Source of the DNA: Tetranychus cinnabarinus
Taxonomy: Eukaryota; Arthropoda; Arachnida; Trombidiformes; Tetranychidae
Length of the DNA: 64,000 nt
Assembly (NCBI GenBank): GCA_022266195.1
Contig: WHVY01000003.1
Span: 12,276,001 to 12,340,000 of the forward strand
Direction: 5' to 3'
Positions 38,301-47,183 of the stretch are shown here, piece by piece (position 1 is the stretch's first letter; each line of letters starts with the position of its first letter). The position numbers and the translations under genes are program-made. The notes under the pieces are model-generated. The model ran no database searches and was not told where the DNA came from. It worked only from the letters and a program-made list of their open reading frames with translations.

Positions 38301-38387
38301 CGCAAACGTCATTATTATAAGAGTGAAGAATCATTTGATCTGAGTTTGGAATCACTTGACAAGGAAAACTTTGATTTCTTAAGCTGA
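35365..38387 (+). CDS. Furin/PC-type proprotein convertase (subtilisin-like serine protease)
   Basis: Ten exons: 35365-35544, 35605-36082, 36185-36222 (38 bp), 36296-36455, 36545-36848, 36934-37116, 37254-37472, 37538-37704, 37807-37940, 38220-38387. They give a continuous 676-aa frame. Order: signal peptide (MLIKRISYLLTLILTIE), prodomain (VEHIARKYGPIEVRE...), catalytic domain with Asp in VAILDDG, His in SHGTRCAGE, oxyanion Asn in WASGNGG and Ser in HTGTSAAAP, then a P domain ending KLSLLIFGT and about 35 polar residues. The Asn (not Asp) at the oxyanion position excludes PC2. SIYTLSI and VPPQRFC place it with furin/PC1. There is no Cys-rich domain or TM, so it should be luminal or secreted, cutting proproteins after basic residues. 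Oddities: the prodomain has RHKR but no RxKR just before the catalytic core, and the usual P-domain RGD is RGA. Confidence 0.93.
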
Positions 38388-38993
38388 AAAAAATTCCATC
38401 CGAATTTTGAGGAAATATTTTTCTAATATTTGGATTGATTTCAAATTGGAAAAAACAGTATTTGAAAATCATTAAATTCAAAACAAAATCTAATAAAATA
38501 AGATTTTTTGATAAAAAAATAATTGACGTTAATTTGCTCATCAATTTATAGCTCAAAAGTGTGATTGTTGACCTAATCATTTCCATACCAAATAAATTAT
38601 ACAAATGAATTGACTCTTTTTCCGATTAATTGAACAGTCTTTTACCAAAAAGCTGCACCAATGTCCTAATATTATCAGTTTTTTAACTCATATTTCACGA
38701 GAGGAAATCAATAATTCAAGAAAGCGAAATCATCTTCAACGATGTCAACGATTCCTCGTTACTTGTTTAATTTGATTCTTGAATTAAATTCTAACTTTGG
38801 ATTAGTAATCACAGAGAAAAAATGAGAGAAAATCACAAATAAAATCTAAATTTAATTCCATTTCGAGGGTATCGAATTTTATTCAATTTAAGATGCTTTG
38901 GTTCGCTTGAGATAAAAAATACTTGAACAAGAAGAAAGCTTGTAATTATTTTTTCACAATCAAGCGTTCATGAACTGCAATTGTTCATTTATT
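38388..38993. other. Intergenic between convergent convertase and F-box gene
   Basis: Holds the convertase 3' end (AATAAA at 38591-38596) and, from about 38856 to 38993, a 3'-flank block that is repeated downstream of other F-box copies (about 42660-42806) and, partly, after the MAM/mucin gene (about 61715-61830). The block contains TTTCGAGGGTATCGAATTTT and AAGATGCTTTGGTTCGCTTG. No gene seen. Confidence 0.6.
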
Positions 38994-40501
38994 TTATTCA
39001 TCAGGATCAAGTAAATAAGGTAAATTTTCATGATGTTTGAGAGGAAAACAGTATTTCATGAAATCAAATCCACGACCAATATGAAGACGTTCGGTTGATA
39101 AATGAGGCCATTTCTTTTTTATTTCAGTTTCGTCATCTTTGTAATAGAGTGAAATTGAACGATTATGATGTTCACAGTACCAATCAATATATTCAGTTGA
39201 CTTTTCGGTTACGCTGCCGTCTCTGACGTCAATAAGTATAATACAAGGGAGTAGCTTCAAAAGTTCAGGAATATTTTCATCGGATATGTATGTGCCTCCT
39301 CTGATAGCCAAATGTTTCAAATTTGGATATTTGCTCAAAATACGTCTTAAGATTGACCAATCACATCCCTGTAATGTCAAGAGAAAAATAAAACACTGTT
39401 AAAATCTGAGTCTTAAATTTTAAAAAGAAATACTAACAAGCAACAGAACTAAATCTTCTAAATCATGATTTTCAATCTCACTATTGACGTAAGGTTCATC
39501 ATCTGGAATAACATGATAGGCACTTTTCAAGGCTGGACAATGATCTGCAAGGCTGAGTCCATAATATCTATTGACATCTCCCCATTCTACGCATATAGAT
39601 ACTTCCAAAATCTCTAGCTTTTCAAGAACAGGTCCAGTATAACATTTGTCTTCGTCAGGGTAGCCTGTAATACAAATGAAGATACGAATATATAGAGTAT
39701 CTAATAAAACAAGAAAAGAATAAAACTTACAAGTATTTAAGTCTTCAATATGAAGTCGCTTCAAGTTCGGAAAATATTTAGCAATACTGGCAAACTGAGA
39801 AACATCGCAATGTGAAATGAATAATTGCGTTAGCTTCGGTCCTTGTACATCATTTGCAAAAAAATTATAACAATGAGAAGCTGCTATCATTTCAATGCCA
39901 GGAATATAGAATGTGAAGTCTTCCAAATATTCATCCCATGAATTAAATTGCAATCCTTTGGCTGGAAAAACCTCCCAGGGTTTCAATTTAAAGCGTCCAT
40001 CTATATCTAGAATCTTTAAAATAAAATCTACTAAAACCAATCCTTTGTCTTGATTTACAATGTTTCTCGTGCAACAAACTCACCCTGAGTCTAGGAAGCA
40101 ATATTGATATTCTATACTTCTCTAGTGGGTCGTCTTCTTTAAAGAACATAGTATAATTAGCAGGATAAGCATCTCTTTCCGATGAATCTTTATTGAAGAA
40201 AGGAGTTTATTAGTGTCATCTTTATTGGTTAATAACAAATGTTGTGTTCATATTAAAGTTTTAACTCACTTGTCAAGTATTTAACTCTGTGTAATCTTTT
40301 TAAAACCAAATTTTCCCATCTTTTACAGACTGTTGATAGATTAAAGACAATTATAGCGTTTTAAATTATAATAAACAAATACTCATTTTAATTAAGATGA
40401 AAGCTATACTTACCTTCAGAACAATTCAGAAGAGTCTCAAAGTTATTGAAAAGATTGAAAATAAGTAATAAACAGTCATCAGGCAATTTATCGATATTCA
40501 T
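38994..40501 (-). CDS. F-box/LRR-like protein, copy A (intact)
   Basis: Six exons on the minus strand: 40501-40414, 40329-40270, 40187-40084, 40013-39731, 39664-39438, 39368-38994. All phases agree, giving 378 aa. The N-terminus is an F-box: MNIDKLPDDCLLLIFNLF...LLNCSE, continued over the first intron by VCKRWENLVLKRLHRVKYLT. The rest carries degenerate leucine-rich repeats (YFPNLKRLHIEDL, CPALKSAYHVI, KYPNLKHLAIRGG, NIPELLKLLP) and ends LLDPDE. By family, it would be the substrate-recognition subunit of an SCF (Skp1-Cullin1-F-box) ubiquitin ligase; the substrate is unknown. The ATG chosen is that of the conserved MNIDKLPDD start. The longer upstream frame to 40618 is not shared by the paralogues. 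Confidence 0.85.
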
Positions 40502-41100
40502 TTTAGCAACTTGAAAATACAATGTGAAAACCAAAGAGAAGAGGACTTCCTTTACTCTTTGGTGAAAACTAAAATCAAAAAGATACAACTTGAAATTATA
40601 AAAACAACAAAACTGCAAAGAACTGTTTAGTGGATTTAGAATAGTTTACATAGCTTATCCCTGCTATGCGCCCAGCTGGTAAATTTTATGATCTTGAATC
40701 GCGCCTCTAAAATGTGCGACTCACTGAAAACAATTACATCATCTTCTGTTTATGCATCGACACTCTTTTTCATAGTTATTCAATCGGGTTTTAATTTTAT
40801 AATTGCTAAAATTGGTCTTGAATTTTGTAATTTATTTTTACCGCTCTGCAGCTATATTTAATGTACGAGCATGCTCATACGAAACAAGCGCGAAAATGAG
40901 CTTCTTAACTTTCTGTAACAACTTTTTAGTAACAAGGGAACCCCATGAGTAGCCTAAAACCAATTTGAATGAGTCAGGTGTAATTAGATAGAGGGGGCAA
41001 GGTGAAGGAGGTTTTCTGTAAACTCAATGGTTCCTGAGATATTATTAACAAATTTGTAAGAAATTTGAATTTATCAACAGATAAACAAATCATGATGATA
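40502..41100. other. 5' flank of F-box copy A
   Basis: No coding sequence. It contains a block shared with the 5' flanks of two other family members (40831-40912, listed separately) and ends at the nested transposable elements that begin at 41101. Confidence 0.55.
40831..40912 (-). promoter_or_regulatory. Conserved 5'-flank block of F-box genes, copy 1
   Basis: Contains TTTTTACCGCTCTGCAGCT, a (T)ATTTAATGTACGAG core and ACAAGCGCGAAA. It lies about 330 bp upstream of the copy A start. The same block is at 45551-45630 (upstream of copy D) and, truncated, at 46456-46502 (upstream of pseudogene E). Retention at a similar distance suggests promoter or 5' UTR sequence, but simple co-duplication with the gene explains it equally well. 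Confidence 0.4.
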
Positions 41101-41579
41101 AAGGGTGTTCAATGTAATTACCAGGGCTTTTCATTTTCTATGCTGTTTGCATACTTTTTATCTATGAAGATAAACCGAAGAAAAGTCCATTGATTTTCAA
41201 TGGGAAAAATTATCAACAAAATGGGTTAAAAAATGGTTGCATACTTTTTATCGGCGAAAATTAAGGTTGATAAAATTGAAGAAAGAAAGACAAAAGAAAG
41301 ACCAAAAGATTATGCATCGGCATAAAATCTATGCTTTAGATTAAAAATATGACTGCATAGAAAATGAAAAGCCCTGGTAATTACTTCCAAACTGGCCGAG
41401 CTAAAATTTTGATAATCCCATGATAAGCAAGATAACTAGAGTAACATCGCAATAACAAAGGTAAAGGATGAAAGGTAAAATATGATGTTACTCTGGTTAT
41501 CTTGTCTTATCATGTTTTTGATTGTGATTATCAAAATTTAAGCTCCGCCAGTTTGGAAGTAATTACATTGAGCACCCTT
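41101..41579. mobile_element. Fold-back MITE with TA target duplication, interrupted by a second MITE
   Basis: The ends are AAGGGTGTTCAATGTAATTA... at 41101 and ...TAATTACATTGAGCACCCTT ending at 41579; 20 of 21 terminal bases are inverted repeats. TA flanks both sides (41099-41100 and 41580-41581), as in Tc1/mariner-type insertions. Inside, long arms (from 41385 AAACTGGCCGAGC, and its complement near 41550) pair over about 75 bp around a short loop. Without the inner element the original MITE would be about 216 bp. It has no coding capacity. Low divergence between the arms suggests it is not ancient. Confidence 0.8.
41122..41376. mobile_element. hAT-type MITE inserted into the fold-back MITE
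   Basis: This 255-bp element has perfect 22-bp terminal inverted repeats starting CAGGGCTTTTCATTTTCTAT at 41122 and ending with the exact complement at 41376. It is flanked by an 8-bp target-site duplication, GTAATTAC, at 41114-41121 and 41377-41384. An 8-bp duplication and CAGGG ends are typical of the hAT superfamily. It is non-autonomous: no transposase frame. The motif GCATACTTTTTATC occurs twice inside it. Confidence 0.88.
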
Positions 41580-41882
41580 TATATAAGATCAAGATTTGTA
41601 AGAAAATGAACTCAATGAACTTGGGGAAAAACATGGTCGATACTGCATAAGTGCTTCGATTATGAACAAGTCACTTCAAGAGATAGACAATATGCTGAAA
41701 TTGATTTTTGACAAACAAGCAAACTAGATTAGATTAGTGAACATTAGTTATCGGACACTTTCTTGGTCTACTGTTTTCTTAATTTTGGCGAATCACCAAA
41801 ACTGTCTCGATGATTTCGATACATAAGGAAAAAATAAAAATGATTTACTTGGTGAATCAATACTCTCTCAGAAGATCGTAGT

Positions 41883-42239
41883 TTATTCATCAGGATCGAG
41901 TAGAATAGGCAAATCACTAAAGTTAAAAGAAAACAATATTTCATGAAATCAAATGTTTCGAATTTGGATATTTGCTCAATATGCATCTTAAAACTGGCCA
42001 ATCTTGACCTTTCTCCTGTAATGTTAAACAAAACATTTTCGGAATTCGAGCTTCAATCTTTATGTAAGAAATATCAAAAATTCGATAACTAAGTCTTCTA
42101 AGAAATGGTTTTCGATTTCACTGTTGACGAAGAATTCTTGGTCAGTTTGAATATAATGTAAGGCACTTTTCAAAGCTATATTTTCAATCGATAGTAAAAT
42201 AAATAATAAGCAGTCATCAGGCAATTTATCGATATTCAT
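41883..42239 (-). pseudogene. F-box/LRR pseudogene B (internally deleted)
   Basis: Starts with the family N-terminus MNIDKLPDDCLLFI at 42239 but then jumps to exon-5-type sequence (ALKSALHYIQT, FVNSEIENHFLEDLV) and to exon-6-type sequence whose middle is missing: KYPNSKH is followed directly by FDFMKYCF in a shifted frame, then the family end LLDPDE-like sequence at 41883. Exons 2-4 are gone. A 3' flank of about 180 bp is shared with pseudogene E. Confidence 0.8.
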
Positions 42240-42450
42240 TTCAGCAACTTGAAAAGATAATGTGAAAACCAAAATAAAAAAGATACAAGTTGAAATGATA
42301 TAAAGGCCGAATATCAAAGGATTGTTAAATGATGAACAGTTTATTATGACTCAGGCAATGAAATAATATGAAATATGAGATAATCTGAATAAGTGTGAAT
42401 AGCTTCTTTCTGCTATTCATTGAGCTATACATTTTGTTTCACATATGTTA

Positions 42451-42774
42451 AACTCTGTGTCACCATTAAAACTCGCAAAAGGCGATAATGTTTAACGTCA
42501 TTGAGTACCGATTTCATGTATCACAATCACGCACACATGTGATCTTAAAACTCCAGTTAAATCTCATTCCTTTATAAAAATTACTAAATATTTTTGAATT
42601 CTGTCTTAAGTGACTCAATGAATATTATCGAATAATACATAATTAAAGTTCGAATTTTGTTTCATTTCGAGGGTATCGAATTTTATTCGACTTAAGATGC
42701 TTTGGTTCGCTTGGGATAAAAATACTTCTTCATACTTGCACAAGCTTTCTTCCAACCAAGACGTCTGAATTTAA
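42451..42774 (-). repeat. Segmental duplicate of the MAM/mucin gene 3' end
   Basis: This block matches 61504-61831 with only scattered substitutions and small indels. It begins with a decayed version of the last codons of the gene at 59139-61548 (AAAGGCGATAATGTTTAACG here, AAAGGCGAAAATGTTTAACG there) and continues through that gene's 3' flank. It sits just beyond the end of F-box pseudogene C. The F-box copies and the MAM/mucin gene's 3' end were therefore duplicated as a unit. Confidence 0.8.
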
Positions 42775-42806
42775 GCACTCATGAACTGCATGATTGTTCA
42801 TTCATT

Positions 42807-43370
42807 TTATTCATCAGGATCAAGTAAATACGGTAAATTTTCATGATCTTTGAGAAAACAGTATTTCATGAAATCAAATCCACGACCAATACAAATATGT
42901 TTGGTTGATAAATGAGGCCATTTCTTTGTTACTTTAGGTCTTCTTTGGTAAAAAAATGAAATTGAACGACTATGCTGTCTACAGTACCAATCAATATATT
43001 GAGTCGACTTTTCGGTTACTTTTTGAGAAGACTGATACTTTTTACGAGATTCTAATACCAATGAGTCTAATACGAGGAAGTAGCTTTAAAAGCTCAGGAA
43101 TATTTTCATCAATGATGCCTATCCTTCTGCCATGAATACCCAAATGTTTCAAATTTGGATATTTGCTCAAAATAGGTCTTATAGCTGACCAATCAGGGTA
43201 AAAACATGTCTGTAATATCAACAAGAGAAATATGAAACACTGTAAAAATCTGAGCTTTAAAATTTTAAAAGAAATACTAACAAATTTAAGTACCAAATCT
43301 TCTAAACAATGATTTTTAATTTCAGTGTTGACCAAGGGTTGGCGACCAATTTCAATAAAGTGGTTTTTAA
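42807..43370 (-). pseudogene. F-box/LRR pseudogene C (5'-truncated, frameshifted)
   Basis: Only the exon-5 end (VNTEIKNHCLEDLVL) and exon-6-type sequence remain: KYPNLKHLGIHG, DENIPELLKLLPRIRLIGI, then a stop and frameshift near 43040, then VTEKSTQYIDWYC, WPHLSTKHICIGRGFDFMK and the family terminus LLDPDE at 42807. No F-box exon precedes it. Confidence 0.8.
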
Positions 43371-43652
43371 TAACTTAGAATTTCTAATCCGAGTTTCTGA
43401 TGTCAATAAGAATTATACTTTTACGATTATGACGGTTAACTACTATTTGTCTTCAACGCATCCTGATGATGAACTTTTATAAAGACAAAGATCACACAGG
43501 CAATGCTTCGACATGGCTTTTGTCAAACATAAATTTACTTTACAGATCAATGCAAGGTCTTTAATGATGAGGTTATGATAACCAAAGATGGGCTGATCAT
43601 CGACATGAGAAAAGCACAAATAAAATCTCAAACCCATCCGTTGAACTATTCT
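43371..43652. other. 3' flank of F-box copy D
   Basis: Non-coding spacer. The part from about 43455 to 43652 matches the 3' flank of the F-box gene at 62.5 kb (about 62360-62529), for example CACAGGCAATG/CACAGGCAATA and GACATGGCTTTT/GACATGGTATTA contexts. The minus-strand open frame here is shadow sequence. Confidence 0.5.
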
Positions 43653-45162
43653 TCATTCATCAGGATCAAGCAAAAAAGGCATATCATCAAAGTCTCTGAA
43701 AAAACACCATTTCATGAAATCAAGCCCTCGACCAATACGAACGTGTTTAGTTGATGAATTAGGCCATTCCTTTGTTATTTCAGTTCCGTTGTGCCGATAA
43801 TAGAATGAAATTGAACGATTACGATGTTGACAGTACCAGTCAATATAATCAGCTGACTTTTCGGTCACTTCTTGTGAGTCTCTGATATCAATAAGAGTTA
43901 AACGAGGAAGTAGCTTTAAAAGTTCAGGAATATTTTCATCAGATATGTATGTGCCTCCTCTGATAGCCAAATGTTTCAGATTTGGGTATTTGCTCAAAAT
44001 ACATCTTAAGATAGACCAATCACATCCCTGTAATGTCAAGAAGAGAAATATTAAACATTGTGAAAATCTGAGTCGTAAATATTTAAAAGAAATACTAACA
44101 AATAAAAGAACTAAATCTTCTAAAACATAATTTTTAATCTCGCTATTGACGAAAGGTTCACGAGATTGAATAACATGAAAGGCACTTTTCAAGGCTGGAC
44201 AATGGTCTGCAAGGCTGAATCCATAATATTTTTTGTTAAAAAATTCTGCATATTCAGCGAATAAAGATATTTCCAAAATCTCTAGCTTTTCAAGAACAGG
44301 TCCAGTATAACATTTGTCAACAAAAGGGGCATCTGTTTCATAAACAAGAAGATAAGAATAGATTGAGAATCTAATAAAACAAGAATAAGATAAAACTTAC
44401 AAGTGCGTACGTCTTCAATATGAAGTCGCTTCAAGTTCGGAAAATATTTAGCATGCCTGGAAAACCTGGATACATTGCAATGTAAAATGTATAATTGCTC
44501 TATCTTCGGTCCTTGTCTAGCATTTGCAAAAGAATTATAAAAGTCTTGAGCTGCTATCATTTCAACGGATGGAAGATCCAATGTGATATTATCCAAATAT
44601 CCATAATATGAAAGCAATTGTAATCCTTTGACTGGCAAATTAGAAATTAAATCCAGGTAATGCCATTCACATAAGTCTAGAATCTTCAAAATAAATTAAT
44701 CAACCAAAATCAGTCCATTTCTTGTTTAAATTGTTCCTCATGCAATAAACCAACCTTTAGTTTAGGAAACCATTTTGATGTTCCTATTTGCTCTAGTCGA
44801 TCGTCTTCACTAAAGTATATCGTACCGGCAGGATAACGATCCCTTTCCAATGAATCTTTATTGAAGAAAGGGTTACATTACTATCTTTATGCTTAATAAC
44901 AAATGTTGGGTTCAAATATCAAAGTTTCAACTCACTTGTCAAGTATTTAACAGTTTTTAATCTTTTGAAAACCAAATGTTTCCATCTTTCACAGACTGTT
45001 GATAGATAAAAGACAATGTTAATAAAAGTATAATACATTTTATTTATTTCAATCAAGATGAAAGCTATATTTACCTGAAGCACAATTCATAAGAGTCTCA
45101 AAGTTGTTTAAAAGATTGAAAATAAGAAATAAGCAGTCATCGGGTAATTTATCGATATTCAT
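43653..45162 (-). CDS. F-box/LRR-like protein, copy D (intact)
   Basis: Six minus-strand exons with the same sizes and phases as copy A: 45162-45075, 44995-44936, 44855-44755, 44683-44401, 44332-44100, 44027-43653 (379 aa). F-box: MNIDKLPDDCLFLIFNLL...LMNCAS then VCERWKHLVFKRLKTVKYLT. LRR-like segments: YFPNLKRLHIEDV, CPALKSAFHVI, KYPNLKHLAIRGGTYISDEN, IPELLKLLPRLTLIDIRDS; end LLDPDE. Exon 6 is nearly identical to copy A around RGGTYISDENIPELLKLLP, while exons 3-5 differ more. This mosaic suggests gene conversion or diversifying selection in the middle repeats. The expected role is an SCF substrate adaptor, inferred from the F-box. Confidence 0.85.
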
Positions 45163-45282
45163 TTCAACAACTTGTAAAGACAATATCAGAACTAGAATAA
45201 AATAGATACAACTTGAAATGATAAAAAGTCCAAATATCAAAGCATTGTTTAGTGGATATGAAATAGTTTACACGGCTTATCC

Positions 45283-45490
45283 TAGTGCTGGGCGATTTTA
45301 TCGATAAAATCGATAATTATCGCTGCAGCCAGCGATCATCGATTACCATGAGCAAACATCGATGTTCTCTAAAGCCCCTTTTACCATGCTATTCAAGGTC
45401 ATTTTGAATTTTTTTCACTACTTTAAACTTTTCCTGGAACTTTTTCACTAAACATAGATTATCGATGATCATCGATTTTCATTGAAAAAA
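45283..45490. mobile_element. ATCGAT-rich insertion upstream of F-box copy D (probable MITE fragment)
   Basis: Compared with the 5' flank of copy A (about 40655-40760), copy D has different sequence here. It begins CTAGTGCTGGGCGATTTTAT, continues with TCGATAAAATCGATAATTAT and ends with ATCGATGATCATCGATTTTC. Shared flank resumes at TCTTTTTCATAGTTATTCAA. The GTGCTGGGCGAT...ATCGAT opening resembles the ends of some hAT elements. I could not find matching inverted termini or a target duplication, so it may be truncated. Confidence 0.4.
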
Positions 45491-45550
45491 GTCATAGTCT
45501 TTTTCATAGTTATTCAATCGGCTTTTCTAATTGCTATAATTGTTTTTAAA

Positions 45551-45630
45551 TTATTTTTACCGCTCTGCAGCTCTATTTAATGTACGAGTATCCTCATATG
45601 AAACAAGCGCGAAACTGAACTTCTTAATTT
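45551..45630 (-). promoter_or_regulatory. Conserved 5'-flank block of F-box genes, copy 2
   Basis: Second copy of the block at 40831-40912 (TTTTTACCGCTCTGCAGCTC, TATTTAATGTACGAG, ACAAGCGCGAAA), about 390 bp upstream of the start of copy D. The extra distance is explained by the inserted element at 45283. Confidence 0.4.
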
Positions 45631-45984
45631 CCTTATTAAGAGATTTAATTTATCAACAGATAAACTAATCTCGATGATAAATAGTCAAACGTTGTAAGAA
45701 AATGAACTCTGGAAAAAAACCTCGATATTGCATAAGTGTTTCGATTCTGAACAAGTCATTTCAAGAGATAGATAGGGCCAAATGTTTAAATTAGTTTTTG
45801 AAAAACAAGTAAACTAGATTAAATTAGTGAACTTTAGTTATCGGACACTTTCTTTGGTCTACAGTTTGCTGAATTTTGGAGAATCACCACAAAATTGTCT
45901 CGATGATTTCGATATACATTGTATAATACAAAAACACAAAAATGATTTACTAGGGGACTCAATACTCTCTCAGAAGATCGTCGT

Positions 45985-46116
45985 TTATTCATCAGGATCG
46001 AGTAGAATAGGCAACTCATTATATTTACCTTCAGCACAATTCAGAAGAGTCTCAAATCTATTAAAAAGATTGAATATATATAATAAGCAGTCATCCGGCA
46101 ATTTATCGATATTCAT
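45985..46116 (-). pseudogene. F-box pseudogene E (first exon fused to last codons)
   Basis: The first exon is intact, 88 bp from 46116 to 46029 (MNIDKLPDDCLLYIFNLF...LLNCAE), and still has a donor (GAAG|GTAAAT). It is followed at once by the family 3' end (CCTATTCTACTCGATCCTGA then TGAATAA) at 45985. Everything between exon 1 and the last dozen codons is deleted. The 3' flank matches that of pseudogene B. Confidence 0.8.
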
Positions 46117-46455
46117 TTTAAGTTGAAAAGACAATGTGAAAAGCAAAATCAAAAAGATACAACTTTAAATTATAAAAAGGCCGAATGTCATAGAACTGTT
46201 TACTGATGAACATTTATTTATGAACCAAGCAATGAAAAAAATCAGATAATTGAATAAGCGTGAATAGCTTCTTGCTGGTAGCCGGTAGATTTTATGATTC
46301 TGGGCCTAATGTTAAATGCTGCTCGATTAAAACAATATCATTATCTTTCTTTCAATTTATTGACAGGCTTTTTCATAGTATTCAACCGAGTTTGAATTTT
46401 ATAGTAGCTAAAATTGATATTTTATCAATCTCAAAATTGATTTTGAGTTTTGAAA

Positions 46456-46502
46456 ATTGTTTTTACCGCTCTGCAGCTCTATTTAATGTACGAGCATGCT
46501 CT
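46456..46502 (-). promoter_or_regulatory. Conserved 5'-flank block of F-box genes, copy 3 (truncated)
   Basis: Third copy of the 40831-40912 block, cut off after TATTTAATGTACGAGCATGC. It lies 340 bp upstream of pseudogene E and, on the other side, 145 bp upstream of the oppositely oriented M8-9-type gene. Confidence 0.35.
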
Positions 46503-46646
46503 TTGGCAAGAGTTAGACTTTACTGACAAGGATTTGACTTTTCAAGAACAAATCTTGTTTATATTCAACTGTTTGGTGCACAATTAACAATTTGATCTTA
46601 TATTAGTTGATACCATCGAATTTTCGTATTCAAATATCAACTAGAA

Positions 46647-46919
46647 ATGGTAAGTAACTCATTTGTTTTGATTTTAAATGAAATATCATTAATATTTTAC
46701 GTATTCTTATCTTTAAAGGCTACAGATGAAAAACCTATGCTGAATTTGGCTTATGAATATGCAACTGATTTCCATCAGGCTTTCGCCATGATTGCGTTCA
46801 CTGCAATTGCCATGGCTTTGATTATTTTAGGAGTATCAGTTGGAATGTGGAACATGGATCCTGGTCGAGACTCAATTATCTACCGAGCAACTAGTCAAAA
46901 AATGAAAAAAGACCAGTGA
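46647..46919 (+). CDS. Stand-alone ATP6AP2 C-terminal (M8-9) segment, V-ATPase-associated
   Basis: The secure part is 46719-46919, a TM segment (FAMIAFTAIAMALIILGVSV) followed by GMWNMDPGRDSIIYRATSQK and a basic end. This matches the conserved C-terminus of ATP6AP2 (renin receptor), the piece that co-purifies with the V-ATPase membrane sector as M8-9. No large ectodomain is encoded upstream. Two readings are possible. If a consensus 69-bp intron (ATG|GTAAGT...AAAG|GCT, 46650-46718) is removed, the protein is 67 aa. If it is retained, the frame stays open and adds a hydrophobic signal-peptide-like stretch (VLILNEISLIFYVFLSL), 90 aa. Poly(A) signal AATAAA at 47153. Converges with PIGG, 265 bp between stop codons. 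Confidence 0.85.
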   Translation: MVSNSFVLILNEISLIFYVFLSLKATDEKPMLNLAYEYATDFHQAFAMIAFTAIAMALIILGVSVGMWNMDPGRDSIIYRATSQKMKKDQ

Positions 46920-47152
46920 ATTCGGTGCATTCATCTTTCCATTCCTCATTCTCTTTTTTTGTTTCAACTTGTTGTAATTTGATTTCATGGTGTCTATTGT
47001 GTGAAGCCAATTGAATTTTTTTTATTTGTTAATCAAGATTTTTAATGTTATTTATTCAGTATTAAAAAGAATTATATAACAGAATCAATGTTTTAATTTT
47101 TGGTATTTATATTGACATTAGGTATGGATTTCTCCATCGGTGAATATGACTA

Positions 47153-47158
47153 AATAAA
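47153..47158 (+). terminator. Poly(A) signal of the M8-9-type gene
   Basis: AATAAA 235 bp after the stop, 25 bp before the PIGG stop codon on the other strand. A minus-strand AATAAA at 47056-47051 can serve PIGG, so the two transcripts probably overlap at their 3' ends. Confidence 0.45.
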
Positions 47159-47183
47159 AAAACACCTTCCAATTCTGGTTCTT

